DNA from: Serratia liquefaciens
Lineage (GTDB): Bacteria; Pseudomonadota; Gammaproteobacteria; Enterobacterales; Enterobacteriaceae
NCBI RefSeq assembly: GCF_027594825.1
Contig: NZ_CP088930.1
Location: 1,054,001-1,118,000, forward strand
Direction: 5' to 3'
DNA: 64,000 nt
Position numbers and translations under genes: made by a program. Each line of letters starts with the position of its first letter. Position 1 is the stretch's first letter. Shown here in pieces: positions 1-11,000 of this stretch. The notes under the pieces are model-generated. The model had not been told where the DNA came from, ran no database searches, and was given only the letters and a program-made list of their open reading frames with translations.

Positions 1-2809
1 CCAGCCCGACGGTGGTCAGCAACCCCACCTGGAAATAAACGTCGTTGGCCAGCCCACGCAGCAACGTAGCCACCACCGCGCCAATCACCCCGAGCGGCAC
101 CACCAGCATCACCGCGCTGGGGACGCTCCAGCTTTCATACAGCGCCGCCAAGCACAGAAACACCACCAGCAGTGAAATTGCATAGAGTGCCGGTGCCTGG
201 GCGCCGGACAACCGTTCTTCAAACGACAGTCCGGTCCAGTCGTAGCCCACGCCAGGCGGCATGGTGGCGGCAATGCGTTCCATTTCCGCCATCGCGTCGC
301 CGGAGCTGAAACCCGCCGCCGGTTCGCCCTGCAGGTTAAACGAGGGTGCGCCGTTGTACCGATTGAGCTTTTGTGCGCCGTAGGTCCATTCAGCGGTGGC
401 AAAGGCGGAGAACGGCACCATATCGCCGTTGTCGTTACGCACAAACCACTGATCAAGATCCTGCGGCAGCATGCGCGACGAGGCATCTCCCTGTACATAA
501 ACCCGCTTCACCCGACCGCGATCGATAAAGTCGTTCACATAACCCGAGCCCCATGCCAGCGACAGCGTGCGGTTAATTTCCGTGATCGGCACGCTGAGCG
601 CCCGCGCCTTTTCGCGGTCGATCAACAGTTCATACTGGGGAGCATCCTCCAGACCGTTGGCACGCACGTTGTTCAACACCGGGCTCTGCCGGGCAGCGGC
701 GAGGAACCTGTCGCGCGCCGCCAGCAGTTGCTGATGCCCAATGCCGCCGCGATCCATCAGTTGGAAGTTAAAGCCCGCCACGTTGCCCAACTCGCGCACC
801 GCCGGGGGCGAAACCACAAAGATACGGGTATCGCGAAAGTCACGTGCGAACATGGCGTTGAGGCGAGCGGCGACCGCGTCAGCCTTTTGCGAGGCATCCG
901 GTCTTTGGTCCCAGTCATGCAGGCGAATGAACAGGGTGCCGACGTTCTGCCCGCGTCCGCCGAAGTTAAACCCGGAGATGGCGAACACCGAACGCACGCT
1001 GTCCTTCTCCATTTTCAACAGGTACTCCGTGGCACCGCGCAAGGTGGCCTGCGTCCGTTCTGCGGTGGCTCCGGCCGGTGCCTGTACCTGCGCGAACAAC
1101 ATGCCCTGATCTTCCTGCGGCAGGAACGAGGTCGGAATGCGGGTAAACAGCCAGCCGGTAGCAATGGCAATCACCAGATAAATCAGCATCAGCCGACGCG
1201 GGCGGCCCAGACCGCGCATTACCGAAGCCGCGTAACTGCGGTTGGCCCACTCGACGCGGCGGTTAAACCAGCCAAAGAAACCTTTGCGTGCGGCATGCTC
1301 ACCCGGCTTTACCGGCTTGAGCAGCGTAGCGCACAGCGCCGGGGTAAACACCACGGCTACCATCACCGACAGCACCATCGAAGAGACAATGGTGATGGAG
1401 AACTGCCGGTAGATCACACCGGTCGACCCGCCAAAAAACGCCATCGGCACAAATACCGCCGACAGCACCATGGCGATGCCTATCAAGGCGCCGGTGATTT
1501 GGTCCATCGATTTACGGGTCGCCTGCTTCGGCGACAGGCCCTCTTCGTGCATCAGCCGCTCGACGTTTTCCACCACCACGATGGCGTCATCCACCAGCAG
1601 GCCAATCGCCAGCACCATGCCAAACATGGTCAACGTATTGATTGAGTAACCGAAGGCCGCCAGCACGCCAAAGGTCCCCAGCAGCACCACCGGCACCGCC
1701 AGCGTCGGGATCAGCGTCGCCCGGAAGTTCTGCAAAAACAGGTACATCACCGCAAACACCAGCACAACCGCCTCCACCAGCGTACGCACCACGTTTTCAA
1801 TCGACAGACTGATAAACGGAATGGTGTCATAGGCGTCCACGGCTTCCATTCCCGGCGGGAAGAAGGGTTTCAGCTCCGCCAGCGTGGCACGCACCGCCTG
1901 CGCGGTTTGCAACGCATTGGCACCGGTTGCCAGACGCACGCCCAGCCCCACCGCCGCATTGCCGTTGTAGTAGCTATCAATCGCGTAGTTCTGCGCGCCC
2001 AGCTCAATGCGCGCCACGTCGGCCAGGCGAACCCGCGAACCGTCAGGATCGGTTTTCAGCAGGATTTGGCCGAACTCCTCCGGGGTCTGCAAGCGTGAGG
2101 GGCCAATCACCGTGGCATTCAGTTCCTGGCCGGGCAACGCCGGTTGTCCCCCCAGCTGACCGGATGAAACCTCAACGTTCTGTTCCTGAATTGCATTGCT
2201 GACGTCAGTGGCAGTCAGGCTGTAGTTCACCAAAGCAGCAGGATCCAGCCAGATACGCATCGCATAAGGCGCACCGAACAATTGGAAGTCCCCAACGCCG
2301 TTGGTGCGGCTGATCGGATCCTGGACATAGGAGGCGACGTAATCCGCCAGATCTTGCCGGGTCATGCTGCCATTCGTCGAGACAAATGCCATCACCATCA
2401 TAAAGTTGGCGGTGGACTTGGTGACGCGGATCCCCTGCTGTTGTACCTCCAGCGGCAACAGCGGCTGTGCCAGCGCCAGCTTGTTTTGTACCTGTACCTG
2501 AGCGGTGTCGGCATCGGTGCCCTGCGCAAAGGTCAACGCAATGCTCATGCTGCCGTCGGAATTACTTTCGGAAGAAATGTATTGCAGATTGTCGAGACCG
2601 TTCATCTGCTGTTCAATCACCTGCACCACCGTATCCTGCACCGTCTTCGCCGAGGCACCAGGATAGTTGACCTGAATGCTGACGGTGGGCGGTGCGATGC
2701 TTGGGTACTGCGCCACCGGCAGATTAGCAATCGACAACAGGCCACACAGCATCATGATGATGGCCAGCACCCAGGCAAACACCGGGCGCTCGATAAAGAA
2801 TTTAGCCAT
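1..2809 (-). CDS. RND (HAE1/AcrB-family) multidrug efflux inner-membrane transporter, partial at C-terminus
   Basis: Proton-driven trimeric exporter of the inner membrane that works with the periplasmic adaptor encoded just upstream. About 936 codons are visible from the ATG at 2809; AcrB-type pumps are near 1040, so roughly 100 residues lie beyond the left edge. The N-terminus [17 protein letters not shown] is typical of the family, and the TM4 motif [14 protein letters not shown] carries the paired aspartates of the proton relay. The partner lysine of TM10 falls just outside the window. The start overlaps the adaptor stop by 8 bases, so the two are translationally coupled. An outer-membrane channel gene, if present, is not visible. 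The exact pump and its substrates cannot be assigned from sequence alone. Confidence 0.93.
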   Translation of the reverse strand, partial: MAKFFIERPVFAWVLAIIMMLCGLLSIANLPVAQYPSIAPPTVSIQVNYPGASAKTVQDTVVQVIEQQMNGLDNLQYISSESNSDGSMSIALTFAQGTDADTAQVQVQNKLALAQPLLPLEVQQQGIRVTKSTANFMMVMAFVSTNGSMTRQDLADYVASYVQDPISRTNGVGDFQLFGAPYAMRIWLDPAALVNYSLTATDVSNAIQEQNVEVSSGQLGGQPALPGQELNATVIGPSRLQTPEEFGQILLKTDPDGSRVRLADVARIELGAQNYAIDSYYNGNAAVGLGVRLATGANALQTAQAVRATLAELKPFFPPGMEAVDAYDTIPFISLSIENVVRTLVEAVVLVFAVMYLFLQNFRATLIPTLAVPVVLLGTFGVLAAFGYSINTLTMFGMVLAIGLLVDDAIVVVENVERLMHEEGLSPKQATRKSMDQITGALIGIAMVLSAVFVPMAFFGGSTGVIYRQFSITIVSSMVLSVMVAVVFTPALCATLLKPVKPGEHAARKGFFGWFNRRVEWANRSYAASVMRGLGRPRRLMLIYLVIAIATGWLFTRIPTSFLPQEDQGMLFAQVQAPAGATAERTQATLRGATEYLLKMEKDSVRSVFAISGFNFGGRGQNVGTLFIRLHDWDQRPDASQKADAVAARLNAMFARDFRDTRIFVVSPPAVRELGNVAGFNFQLMDRGGIGHQQLLAARDRFLAAARQSPVLNNVRANGLEDAPQYELLIDREKARALSVPITEINRTLSLAWGSGYVNDFIDRGRVKRVYVQGDASSRMLPQDLDQWFVRNDNGDMVPFSAFATAEWTYGAQKLNRYNGAPSFNLQGEPAAGFSSGDAMAEMERIAATMPPGVGYDWTGLSFEERLSGAQAPALYAISLLVVFLCLAALYESWSVPSAVMLVVPLGVIGAVVATLLRGLANDVYFQVGLLTTVGL

Positions 2810-4004
2810 GCGCCGGCTCCTTGCGAGTGCTGCTTAACAACGTGGTGGTGGCAGGAGCCCACTCCACCGCATTGACCTGTGCGCCGGGGCTGACCTGCTG
2901 CACGCCTTCGACAATCACCCGATCGCCCGCCGCCAGCCCGGTCGATACCAGCCAACTGTCCCCCATCGCCCGTTCGGTGGTCAGTTCGCGCAGCTCAACC
3001 TTGCCCGCCACGTTCACCACCAGGGCGGTAGCCTCACCGCGCGGATTGCGGGTAATGCCTCGCTGCGGCACCAGCAGCCCCCCTTGCGCCGCCATGCCCT
3101 CTAAAAACCGGGCTCGCACAAACATGCCCGGCAGCAGCTTGCGTTCCGGATTGGGGAATACCGCGCGCAACACTACCGAGCCGGTGGAACGATCCACCGT
3201 GATTTCTGAAAATTGCAATTTGCCGCCGTGGGTATAGCGTGAGCCGTCTTCCAGCGTCAGGGTAACCGCCGCAGACTGCGGGCCGTCGGCCTGCGCAACC
3301 GCGCCGCTTTCCAGCGCATTTCTCAACCGCAAAAGTTGGACGCTGGACTGGGTCACGTCCACATAAATCGGATCTATCTGCTGCACCGCCGCCACCGCCT
3401 CGGCCTGCTGCGCCGTCACCAGCGCCCCTTCGGTCACCAGCGAACGTCCGATAATGCCGTCTATGGGTGACAGCACCCGGGTATAAACCAGATTGATACG
3501 TGCCGTTTCCAACTGCGCCTCCGCGGACTGCACGTCGGCCACCGCCTGCTGATGGGCGGCTACGGCGTCGTCATACACCTGACGACTGATGGCCCGACTC
3601 TCTGCCAGCGGCCGGTAACGTTGAATCAACAACGCGGCGGTACGCAGCTGCGCCCGCGTTCGCGCCAAGGCCGCATTGCTGCGATCGTATTCCGCCTGAA
3701 ACAGCCCAGAATCGATTTGGTAAAGCGGTTGCTGCGCCTTGACCTCTTCCCCTTCGGTAAACAGGCGTTTTTGCACTATGCCCCCGACCTGTGGCCGCAC
3801 TTCCGCATTGCGAAAGGCGGCAACCCGTCCCGGCAGCTCACTGGTCAGTGGTATAGGTTCGCTTTTCAGCGTTACCACCCCGACCCGTGGCGGTGGCGGC
3901 GGTGCAGCAGGGGGCGTATCGCGAGCGGCCACCACCAGCCACAGGGAAAGCGAAGTAGCGACCACCACCACGCCGACAGCAAGAGAGGCGATTTTGAGGC
4001 TCAT
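2802..4004 (-). CDS. RND efflux periplasmic adaptor (membrane fusion protein, AcrA/MexE-type)
   Basis: Periplasmic adaptor linking the RND pump to an outer-membrane channel; 400 residues, normal for the family. An N-terminal hydrophobic segment ([20 protein letters not shown], about residues 4-23) is followed by a proline-rich stretch, a lipoyl/barrel-sandwich half ([18 protein letters not shown]), an alpha-helical hairpin rich in Ala and Gln, and the second lipoyl half with [14 protein letters not shown]. The start at 4004 is chosen because AAGGA lies about 9 bases upstream; a longer reading frame upstream has no ribosome site. It is divergent from the two-component pair, and palindromes in the shared 288-bp promoter region suggest control by that system. 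Confidence 0.92.
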   Translation of the reverse strand: MSLKIASLAVGVVVVATSLSLWLVVAARDTPPAAPPPPPRVGVVTLKSEPIPLTSELPGRVAAFRNAEVRPQVGGIVQKRLFTEGEEVKAQQPLYQIDSGLFQAEYDRSNAALARTRAQLRTAALLIQRYRPLAESRAISRQVYDDAVAAHQQAVADVQSAEAQLETARINLVYTRVLSPIDGIIGRSLVTEGALVTAQQAEAVAAVQQIDPIYVDVTQSSVQLLRLRNALESGAVAQADGPQSAAVTLTLEDGSRYTHGGKLQFSEITVDRSTGSVVLRAVFPNPERKLLPGMFVRARFLEGMAAQGGLLVPQRGITRNPRGEATALVVNVAGKVELRELTTERAMGDSWLVSTGLAAGDRVIVEGVQQVSPGAQVNAVEWAPATTTLLSSTRKEPAHG

Positions 4005-4109
4005 GAGTCCGTATCCTTTTAGGTGCTGGGTCAAGGGTTGCGCGGCGCGCCACAAAGCGGCCAAAGGTTACTGTACGAGCGGCAAACTGACCTCAACGTG
4101 ACCCGCAGA

Positions 4110-4173
4110 TAACATTCGTGTCAGTTAACGCGTTTTTTGTCCGGCGGCGGCGTTAGCTGACAAGAATGTCAGC
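4110..4173. promoter_or_regulatory. Two CusR/CopR-like operators between the efflux genes and the two-component system
   Basis: Two sites share the pattern TGACA-N4-TGTCA. Site 1 at 4110-4123 reads TAACA-TTCG-TGTCA. Site 2 at 4156-4173 is a perfect inverted repeat, GCTGACA-AGAA-TGTCAGC. Their centres are 48 bp apart. The published CusR box has the same TGACA...TGTCA core, and the adjacent response regulator belongs to that family. That these sites control both divergent units is an inference. Confidence 0.6.
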
Positions 4174-4292
4174 CAGCCGTCAGCTTCACGACCGCATGGC
4201 TGTCATAAACTCATCACTGAACATGATGTCTTGTGGCAAGGTGGCGGGTTTCATGATTAATTAATCATCAGGTGATAATGACGGGAGTGGCC

Positions 4293-5000
4293 ATGCGATT
4301 ACTGTTGGTTGAGGACGAAGAGAAAACCTCGTCCTACGTTAACCGCGCACTGAGCGAACTGGGCTACACCGTAGACGTCGCCGGCGATGGCATTGAGGGC
4401 TTGCACCTGGCGGTGCAACAGGACTATGACGCAGTGATCCTGGATGTGATGCTGCCAGGCAAAGACGGCTATGCGGTATTGGAAGGCCTGCGCGCCAGCA
4501 AACAAACGCCGGTGTTGATGCTGTCTGCCCGTGGTTCGGTTGATGAACGCGTCAAGGGCCTGCGCCACGGTGCGGATGATTATCTGCCCAAGCCGTTCTC
4601 GCTGATTGAACTGGTTGCCCGCATCCAGGCGTTACTGCGCCGCCGTACCAGCGACGGCATTGACGTTACCCAACTGCAAATCGACGATCTGCACGTGGAT
4701 CTGCTGGCACGGCGAGTGACCCGTGGCGGGGAGCGTATCGATCTGACCGCCAAAGAATTTGCCCTGCTCAGCCTGTTGGCGCGTCATCAGGGGGAAATAC
4801 TGTCCAAAATGATGATCGCCGAGCAGGTTTGGGACATGAACTTCGACAGCGACGCCAACGTGGTGGAAGTGGCGATTAAGCGACTGCGCGCCAAAATCGA
4901 CTCCCCCTACCCGCAAAAGCTGCTGCACACGGTGCGTGGCATGGGCTACGTGCTGGAAAATCGTCCGCAGCATCGCGATGCGCCACGGATAACCGCCTGA
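4293..5000 (+). CDS. OmpR/CusR-family response regulator
   Basis: Two-component response regulator of 235 residues. The receiver domain (about 1-115) has the acidic pair after [10 protein letters not shown], phosphoacceptor Asp51 in LDVMLPG and the conserved Lys100 in LPKPF. The C-terminal winged helix (about 125-225) has the OmpR-type sequence [18 protein letters not shown] and ends VRGMGYVLE. The ATG at 4293 is preferred over upstream GTG/ATG codons because CGGGAG precedes it and the protein then starts as relatives do. It overlaps the sensor kinase start by one base (TGATG). Closest in style to CusR/CopR heavy-metal regulators; the true signal is unknown, and its place opposite an RND pump suggests it controls efflux. 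Confidence 0.92.
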   Translation: MRLLLVEDEEKTSSYVNRALSELGYTVDVAGDGIEGLHLAVQQDYDAVILDVMLPGKDGYAVLEGLRASKQTPVLMLSARGSVDERVKGLRHGADDYLPKPFSLIELVARIQALLRRRTSDGIDVTQLQIDDLHVDLLARRVTRGGERIDLTAKEFALLSLLARHQGEILSKMMIAEQVWDMNFDSDANVVEVAIKRLRAKIDSPYPQKLLHTVRGMGYVLENRPQHRDAPRITA

Positions 5001-6454
5001 TGAAAATTTCCATTTCCAGCCGTATGGCATTGATGTTCGCGCTGACCATGGCGCTGATCATGCTGGTACTGGCGCTGTTTCTGCGCAGTTCACTGCTGAC
5101 CTCGTTGCAAAACCAGATGCACAACGAGCTGCACTTTCGCCATTCGCTGATCTCCCCCTATATCGAAGCCAAAGGGACCGCGCGCGACTGGCCAATGGTG
5201 CAACAAAAACTCAATACCCTGTCCAACAGCGAAGGCAACCAGGTGAAATATTGGGTGATCAGCGAGGATCCGCGCTACCGCTTCGGCGGTGCTCCCCCGC
5301 CGGGTACCCGCTGGTCAAAATTGCCGGACGGTTTCGCCACTGCCGCCAATCCTGACGGCGATTGCCCGTTGTATATGCTGATCGCAACGCTGCCGCCGCT
5401 GGGCGCTCGTCCAGAGGTGCGCTATGTGGTGGCAATTGATTCTGCACCCTATATGGGCACGCTGAGAGAGTTCACCCAGGCGCTGGTGGTGATTTCGCTG
5501 CTGGGGATTGGGCTGGCGGCCCTGCTGGGCTACGCCATATCGCGCTTCGGTATGCGGCCGGTGCTCAATCTCAGTGAACAGGCGCACCGTCTGGTGCCCG
5601 GCACTACCGGCCAGCGGCTGGACAGCGCCACCTTGCCGGCCGAACTGCGCAACCTGGCGGAGTCTTTCAATGGCGTACTGGCGCGCCAGGAAGTGGCCTG
5701 GCGGCAGTTGGAGAGCTTTAACGCCGACGTGGCGCATGAGTTGCGCACCCCGCTCACCAATCTGATTGGTCAAACCCAGTTGGCGTTGGCTCGCGAACGC
5801 AGCGTTCAGGAACTGGAAGAACTGCTGCAGTCGAACCTGGAAGAGCTGGAACGCATGACCTCCATCGTCAACGACATGCTGTTCCTGTCCCACGCTCAGG
5901 CCGGGCAATACGCCACCCAACTGAGCGAAGTGTCGCTGCGGGAAGAATCTCTGAAAACGGCGGAATACGTCGAACCTTCGTTTATGGAAAACGATTTGAC
6001 CATTGAGATTTCCGGAGAGGTGCGGGCGCAGGTTGACCGGCGGCTGTTCCATCGTGCGTTGGCTAACCTGCTTGAAAACAGTGCGCGCCACGCCGTCGCG
6101 GGCAGCGCCGTTTCGGTACTGCTGCAGGAGCAGCGGGGATTTGCCGTCGTCGCCGTCGCCAACCAGGGCGAAACCATCGCCCCCGAGCACCTGAGCCGAC
6201 TTTTTGAACGCTTCTATCGCGTCGACTCTTCGCGCGTTCGCAGCGACATGCACCACGGGCTGGGGTTGTCTATCGTCCGCGCCATCGCGCTCATGCACCA
6301 GGGGGAAGCCTTCGTCCACAGTCTCGATGGCATCAACACCTTCGGTTTCTCACTGGCGCTGTCGCAGCCAGAGGAAAACCCAACGCCACCGGCGTCAAAA
6401 CCGCTAGCGGCGGCCCCCGCCATCGCCGAGATCAAGCGGGAAAGCCTGTCGTGA
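5000..6454 (+). CDS. Heavy-metal-type sensor histidine kinase (CusS-like)
   Basis: Inner-membrane sensor kinase of 484 residues, partner of the regulator immediately upstream. TM1 (about 9-29) and TM2 (about 157-178) flank a periplasmic sensor region of about 125 residues. These are followed by a HAMP region (FGMRPVLNLSEQAHRL), a HisKA domain with phosphoacceptor His246 in VAHELRTPL, the N-box LANLLENSARHA, and a G-box HHGLGLSIVRAI. The C-terminus carries a Pro/Ala-rich tail of about 30 residues that is not needed for the catalytic fold. The stop lies 1 base from the convergent nac stop. The ligand cannot be read from the sequence. Confidence 0.92.
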   Translation: MKISISSRMALMFALTMALIMLVLALFLRSSLLTSLQNQMHNELHFRHSLISPYIEAKGTARDWPMVQQKLNTLSNSEGNQVKYWVISEDPRYRFGGAPPPGTRWSKLPDGFATAANPDGDCPLYMLIATLPPLGARPEVRYVVAIDSAPYMGTLREFTQALVVISLLGIGLAALLGYAISRFGMRPVLNLSEQAHRLVPGTTGQRLDSATLPAELRNLAESFNGVLARQEVAWRQLESFNADVAHELRTPLTNLIGQTQLALARERSVQELEELLQSNLEELERMTSIVNDMLFLSHAQAGQYATQLSEVSLREESLKTAEYVEPSFMENDLTIEISGEVRAQVDRRLFHRALANLLENSARHAVAGSAVSVLLQEQRGFAVVAVANQGETIAPEHLSRLFERFYRVDSSRVRSDMHHGLGLSIVRAIALMHQGEAFVHSLDGINTFGFSLALSQPEENPTPPASKPLAAAPAIAEIKRESLS

Positions 6455-6455
6455 T

Positions 6456-7379
6456 TTATTGTACCAACGCCAACACGCGTTTTTCCTGACTGCGGCTGGC
6501 GGCGATCGACAGCAGGATATCTTTCACGGCCAACGCCGGCGCCGACAGGGAGTGCTCGGCGGAGATGCACAGCGACAGCGGTACGCTAAGCGACGGAACA
6601 TTGATTCGAGCCATCCAGGCCTTGGCAGGCCCTATCATCGCCCGCGCCACCGACTCGGGTAAAATGGTGGCCCCCAGGCCGCTGGCGATGGCCGCGCTCA
6701 AGGTGCCGGAGGACTCGATTTCGCCAATCACATTGGCGGCCAGCTTGCGCACCGCCATGGCTTCATCCACCTGAGTTCGTACCACATCACCTTCGCGCGG
6801 CAGGAACAGATTCAGGCGCGCAACGTCCAGCAGATCAACGCTGTTGCCGGGATTCGGCACCGCACGCGTCGCCACCAGATAGAGATCTTCTCGCATCAGC
6901 GAGGTGGCCTGAAGGCCCGCAGGCATTTTGGCACCGTAGATCACCGCCATATCCAGGCTTTGGCCGGCAACCTGTCCTGCGAGCGTAGAGCCGATGTTCT
7001 CATTCAGACTGAGTAAGATACCCGGATGCTGATCGCGCACCGCCTGCAGCAGCGGCAGCGCCAACTGCGACGCCAGGCTGCCCGGCGCCAGCCCGACGGA
7101 CACCTGACCGCTCATCGCCTGCCCGGCGCTGTTGACCGCGCTCTGTGCCTGTTCGCACTGGCGCAAAATGGTCTGGGCATGGGCATACAGGATGTTTCCG
7201 GCCTCGGTCGGCATCACGCCGCGCTTGGTGCGGATCAGCAGTTGCTGTTTCAGCTCCCCTTCCAGGGTGGCCAACTGCTGACTGAGTGCCGGCTGGGCGA
7301 TATGCAGCACCTCTGCCGCCTGGGTCAGGCTGCCGATATCGACGATTTTCACGAAATACTTCAGACGTCTGAAATTCAT
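6456..7379 (-). CDS. nac: Nac, LysR-family nitrogen assimilation control protein
   Basis: Transcription factor that couples sigma-54-dependent nitrogen control to sigma-70 operons in enteric bacteria. It has 307 residues. The N-terminal winged helix (about 1-60) begins MNFRRLKYFVKIVDIGSLTQAAEVLH, cited here only as its opening, and continues with IAQPALSQQ; as I recall it, this nearly matches Klebsiella Nac. The C-terminal part is a LysR substrate-binding fold (about 90-290). Two contextual facts support the name: an apparent sigma-54 promoter with an upstream NtrC-like site, and an adjacent tRNA-Asn gene, as next to nac in Escherichia coli. Confidence 0.88.
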   Translation of the reverse strand: MNFRRLKYFVKIVDIGSLTQAAEVLHIAQPALSQQLATLEGELKQQLLIRTKRGVMPTEAGNILYAHAQTILRQCEQAQSAVNSAGQAMSGQVSVGLAPGSLASQLALPLLQAVRDQHPGILLSLNENIGSTLAGQVAGQSLDMAVIYGAKMPAGLQATSLMREDLYLVATRAVPNPGNSVDLLDVARLNLFLPREGDVVRTQVDEAMAVRKLAANVIGEIESSGTLSAAIASGLGATILPESVARAMIGPAKAWMARINVPSLSVPLSLCISAEHSLSAPALAVKDILLSIAASRSQEKRVLALVQ

Positions 7380-7420
7380 ATTGCCTCCGTCATGCCGCTG
7401 AACTGCGTTGACAGAACGGC

Positions 7421-7436
7421 AGCAAGATCCGGGCCA
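7421..7436 (-). promoter_or_regulatory. Sigma-54 promoter of nac
   Basis: On the minus strand the sequence reads TGGCCC-GGATC-TTGCT, with GG at -24 and GC at -12 separated as RpoN requires (consensus TGGCAC-N5-TTGCW). Transcription would begin near 7411, leaving a leader of about 30 bases before the nac ATG at 7379. Nac is known to be NtrC/sigma-54-driven in Klebsiella. Confidence 0.75.
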
Positions 7437-7544
7437 GGCCGACGAAATAAGAGAAACCGTTAACTAATTGCCGGAAAAATAAGAAAAAATGATGCTAATG
7501 ATTGCTAAGACCTCAGCGTTGGAAGACCCAGAACGGAGAAGGTT

Positions 7545-7561
7545 TGCACCAGCGTGAAGCA
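7545..7561. promoter_or_regulatory. NtrC-like enhancer site upstream of nac
   Basis: TGCACCA-GCG-TGAAGCA matches the NtrC palindrome TGCACCA-N3-TGGTGCA at 12 of 14 arm positions. It lies about 140 bp upstream of the inferred start site, a usual enhancer distance. A second site, common at such promoters, was not clearly seen. Confidence 0.5.
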
Positions 7562-7727
7562 CGCGGAGCTCAGCCCGTGGCCGCCCCTGATCCATTGCGC
7601 AGCAGAGCATCAATAAAAGCCATAAAAAGCAGCAGGTTGAATAATCTTGCAGCAAACGAAACGGCAAGGCGTTTTCAGGCTTTACAAGCCCGCACCACCC
7701 CGCTATTATTCGCCCCGTTCACACGAT

Positions 7728-7803
7728 TCCTCTGTAGTTCAGTCGGTAGAACGGCGGACTGTTAATCCGTATGTCACTGGTTCGAGTCCAGTCAGAGGAG
7801 CCA
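7728..7803 (+). tRNA. tRNA-Asn (GTT), copy 1
   Basis: A 76-base cloverleaf: acceptor stem TCCTCTG pairs with CAGAGGA, the anticodon GTT is at 7761-7763 in loop CTGTTAA, the T-loop is GGTTCGAGTCC and CCA is encoded. It is identical to the gene at 56367-56442. It sits upstream of nac in divergent orientation, as in other enteric bacteria, and the accessory helicase gene begins just beyond it. Confidence 0.98.
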
Positions 7804-7810
7804 TATTAAA

Positions 7811-7850
7811 GACGCCCGCTTAAGGAGACTTAAGCGGGCGTTTTGCTTTT
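7811..7850 (+). terminator. Terminator of tRNA-Asn copy 1
   Basis: GACGCCCGCTTAAG and CTTAAGCGGGCG form a long stem with a GAGA-type loop, followed by TTTTGCTTTT. It is a strong rho-independent signal directly after the tRNA. Confidence 0.9.
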
Positions 7851-8034
7851 CTGAATTAACATCGTTTGAAGCAGACAAGAGCATCATTTTATTTTTTGAA
7901 TCTAAAGAAAAATATCAACTACGGTATCTGAAATAAATTGCGGCAGATATTTTCTGCAGGGGTTAACTTTGAAACTCAAAAGAGGCAAACTCAAGGTCAA
8001 AAATTGACACGCTGAGTTTGCCTTAATAACTAAC

Positions 8035-11000
8035 TCAATCTGTAATCGTTTCTTTATTTTCAATAATCAAAGAGTCTTCTCTGACAACAGTTCTTTTAGT
8101 GATGAGTTGCTCGATCACATCCGAGATTGTTTTACGCAAGGCTCCACTTGTCGCCTTGAATCCAAGAGATCTTGAGATCGATATAATTATTTCATCATCT
8201 GTTGCGCCAAGGTTATCTTTTACTACCTTAACAATACCGACAGCTATCTCCTGAGGAGGTAACATTTCCGGTTTCCGTAATCCAGAGGACTGAACATTCT
8301 GTCGGTTTCGTAAGCTAATTGTTGACTTGTCATGAACTAAGAACTGACCATCTTGAATGACATCCCCCCTATTACAGACCAAGTTAATAGCCCTGCTCAC
8401 AACAGCCTCTATCCTTGCCCCTGAGCGTTGCAGCCCCCAGGCAGTTCGTAGCCTTGTGATAACTTCGCTTGTATGAATAGGGGATTCAACTTCCACTACT
8501 TGTTCAACCATTTCGCTCAAGATACCCAGAGGGGTTTCATGAAGCTCATAACCAAGATTAGCTGTAAGGTTTGCCTCAAGATAAGCGATCTCAGACTCAG
8601 CTGAAGTCTCTGAATCAACAAGACCAATCTCAACTATAGGGCCTCTGTCAACAGTAACTATTTCAACAGGTACTGCACGTGTCCTCTGGCGCGATTGCTC
8701 ACTCCGTTCTGACAGCTCTTTTTTGGCTGACTCTATAGCTTTAAGCGTACGATCTAGCTGCTCTTCAGGACGATGGAACCAATCGGTGCTCCAGATACGA
8801 TGGATAATCCACCCATGATCTTCAAGTACAGCTTGACGCAAGCGATCTCGTTCACGTGCAGAGCGTGAAGAATGGTAAGCCCGACCATCACATTCAATAC
8901 CGATCAAGTATCTTCCTGGCATGTCCGGATCCGCGATAGCCAAATCGATAAAGAACCCAGCAATACCCACTTGGGGATGAACTTGATAACCAGCTTTCTG
9001 AAGTGCATCAGCAACCTGCTCTTCAAATACACTGTCCATTTCTCGTTCAGAACGCTGAGCCAAGGATATCCGCCCGGTACGGGCGTACTGCAGGAAGAGT
9101 TTAAAAGCAAATACACCTTTGCCTTTTGCTCGTTCCAAATCTATATCCTCATCTGTTATTGAGGCGAACACTTCACAACGTCGTTTGGCTCGGCTAATTA
9201 ACACATTCAATCTTCGCTCCCCGCCTTCAGAACCCAGGGGACCGAAACGCATCGCCATATATCCTTGCGGATTTTTCGCATAGCCGACTGATATCATAAT
9301 CACATCACGCTCATCACCCTGTACGTTCTCAAGGTTTTTAACGAAGAATGGCTCACTCGGATGCCCATTAAAGAATTCCTCTAAGTCAGGGTTCAAGCGA
9401 CGTAACAACTCAAGTTCATCCTGAATAGCCTTACGCTGAGAAACAGAAAATGTCGCAACACCGAGCGACTGTTCAGGATATTTACGGGCATGCTCCATGA
9501 TTGCTTTAGCAACTGCTTTCGCTTCTACCGTATTGGTTCCTTTGCCCCCTGACTCGAAAACACCATCAGGAATGTAGTGAAATTGTAGACCCATACCAGC
9601 TTCCTGAGTGTACGGGCTAGGTACAATGTAAAGTTTATTTTCATAGAACTGAGTATTGGAGACAGCAATCAATGATTGATGACGGCTTCGATAGTGCCAT
9701 CTCAACATACGTTGAGGTAATCCTCTCGCAACAAATAATCCAAGAATACTTTCTATATCGGAAACCTGAGAAACGTCATCATCATCATCATTAGGAGCAG
9801 ATTCAGTCATTTTAGCGAAGAATCGCGTAGGTGGCAGTTGGCGCTCGTCTCCCACAACAACAACCTGCTTACATCGAGCAATTGCACCAATAGCATCAAC
9901 CGGTTGTATCTGACTCGCTTCATCCATGACCAAAAGATCGAATTTTTGCTTGCCTGGAATAAGAAATTGGGCCACAGATAATGGACTCATCATCATTACT
10001 GGTTTCAAGGCCTGTACAGCAACACCAGCTTTCAACATTAGCTGGCGTATAGGCAAATGCCCTCTTTTCTTCACCATTTCCGAGCGCAGAATACCTACAG
10101 GCCCGACCCCACCGCTTTTAGATGGAATCTGTCTGTGGTGGGCGCGCACAACCTCAAAACTGGCAGCTTTAATACGTTTAAGGTCAAGTTCTGCAAACCC
10201 TAAAACTTGGCGAGAGTGAAGTTCGCCATCAAAACGCACCAGCTCAGGCTCTTCGAAAGCCATTATTTTAAGCAACGACTCAAAATAGGTCCGTTCTACA
10301 GCAGATACCGAAGAGTCAACAGAGAGGTCTCCAAATGCCAATCTTTCTACAACTTCATATAATCCATATTCTCGAGCCTGTGCCACACGATGTTGGTACG
10401 CAACCCATTTAGATAATTGCTCCGAGTTCATAACCCATGCATTAAGTTTTTCGCAAGCAACCGATATCTTTAACTGATCAGCTGTCGATCCGAAAAGAGT
10501 TGGAATAGACCCTTTTAAATCCTTCGCGATTTCTTCCAGTTTACTGACTATTTTTTGGCTAAATAGGTCAGTTTCTCGTGCATTTTTGGCCGTTTCGACC
10601 TTGTTTGTAAGTTTTGCAGCCACGAAACGTAGAGCGCTATTTTCCTCTAACCAATGATGAGCTTGACTCAGGAATTCCCAGTCAGATGATAATTCTTGCC
10701 ATTGTTTGTCAAAAGCCCTCTCAGCAAGCGGGGCCTTTGCTCGTAGTTCCGCAATAAGTTTCTGCAACTCAGCAAGTCGAGTGACTAAATTGCAACGTTC
10801 GTTTATATCCGCAGGAGGTTTTACCATCAAACGAGCACATTGTTTATCGAGTTCTATAAGTTCTTGAACTTTTTGCTCAATGAATATAAATGACACGCGT
10901 GTGATAGAGATCTGGTTACTAAAATACTCTTCAGGTGATGTACCGAAAGCATCCCAGAGAATGTCCAACTGAACGCGAACTTGCTGCAGCAACTGGTTAA

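Noticed and set aside
371..1645. Long plus-strand frame opposite the RND pump gene
   Set aside because: His/Arg/Gln-rich translation, no ribosome site; it is the antisense shadow of a well-conserved transporter.
5315..6319. Minus-strand frame of 334 codons
   Set aside because: Antisense to the sensor kinase, which has all its conserved boxes.
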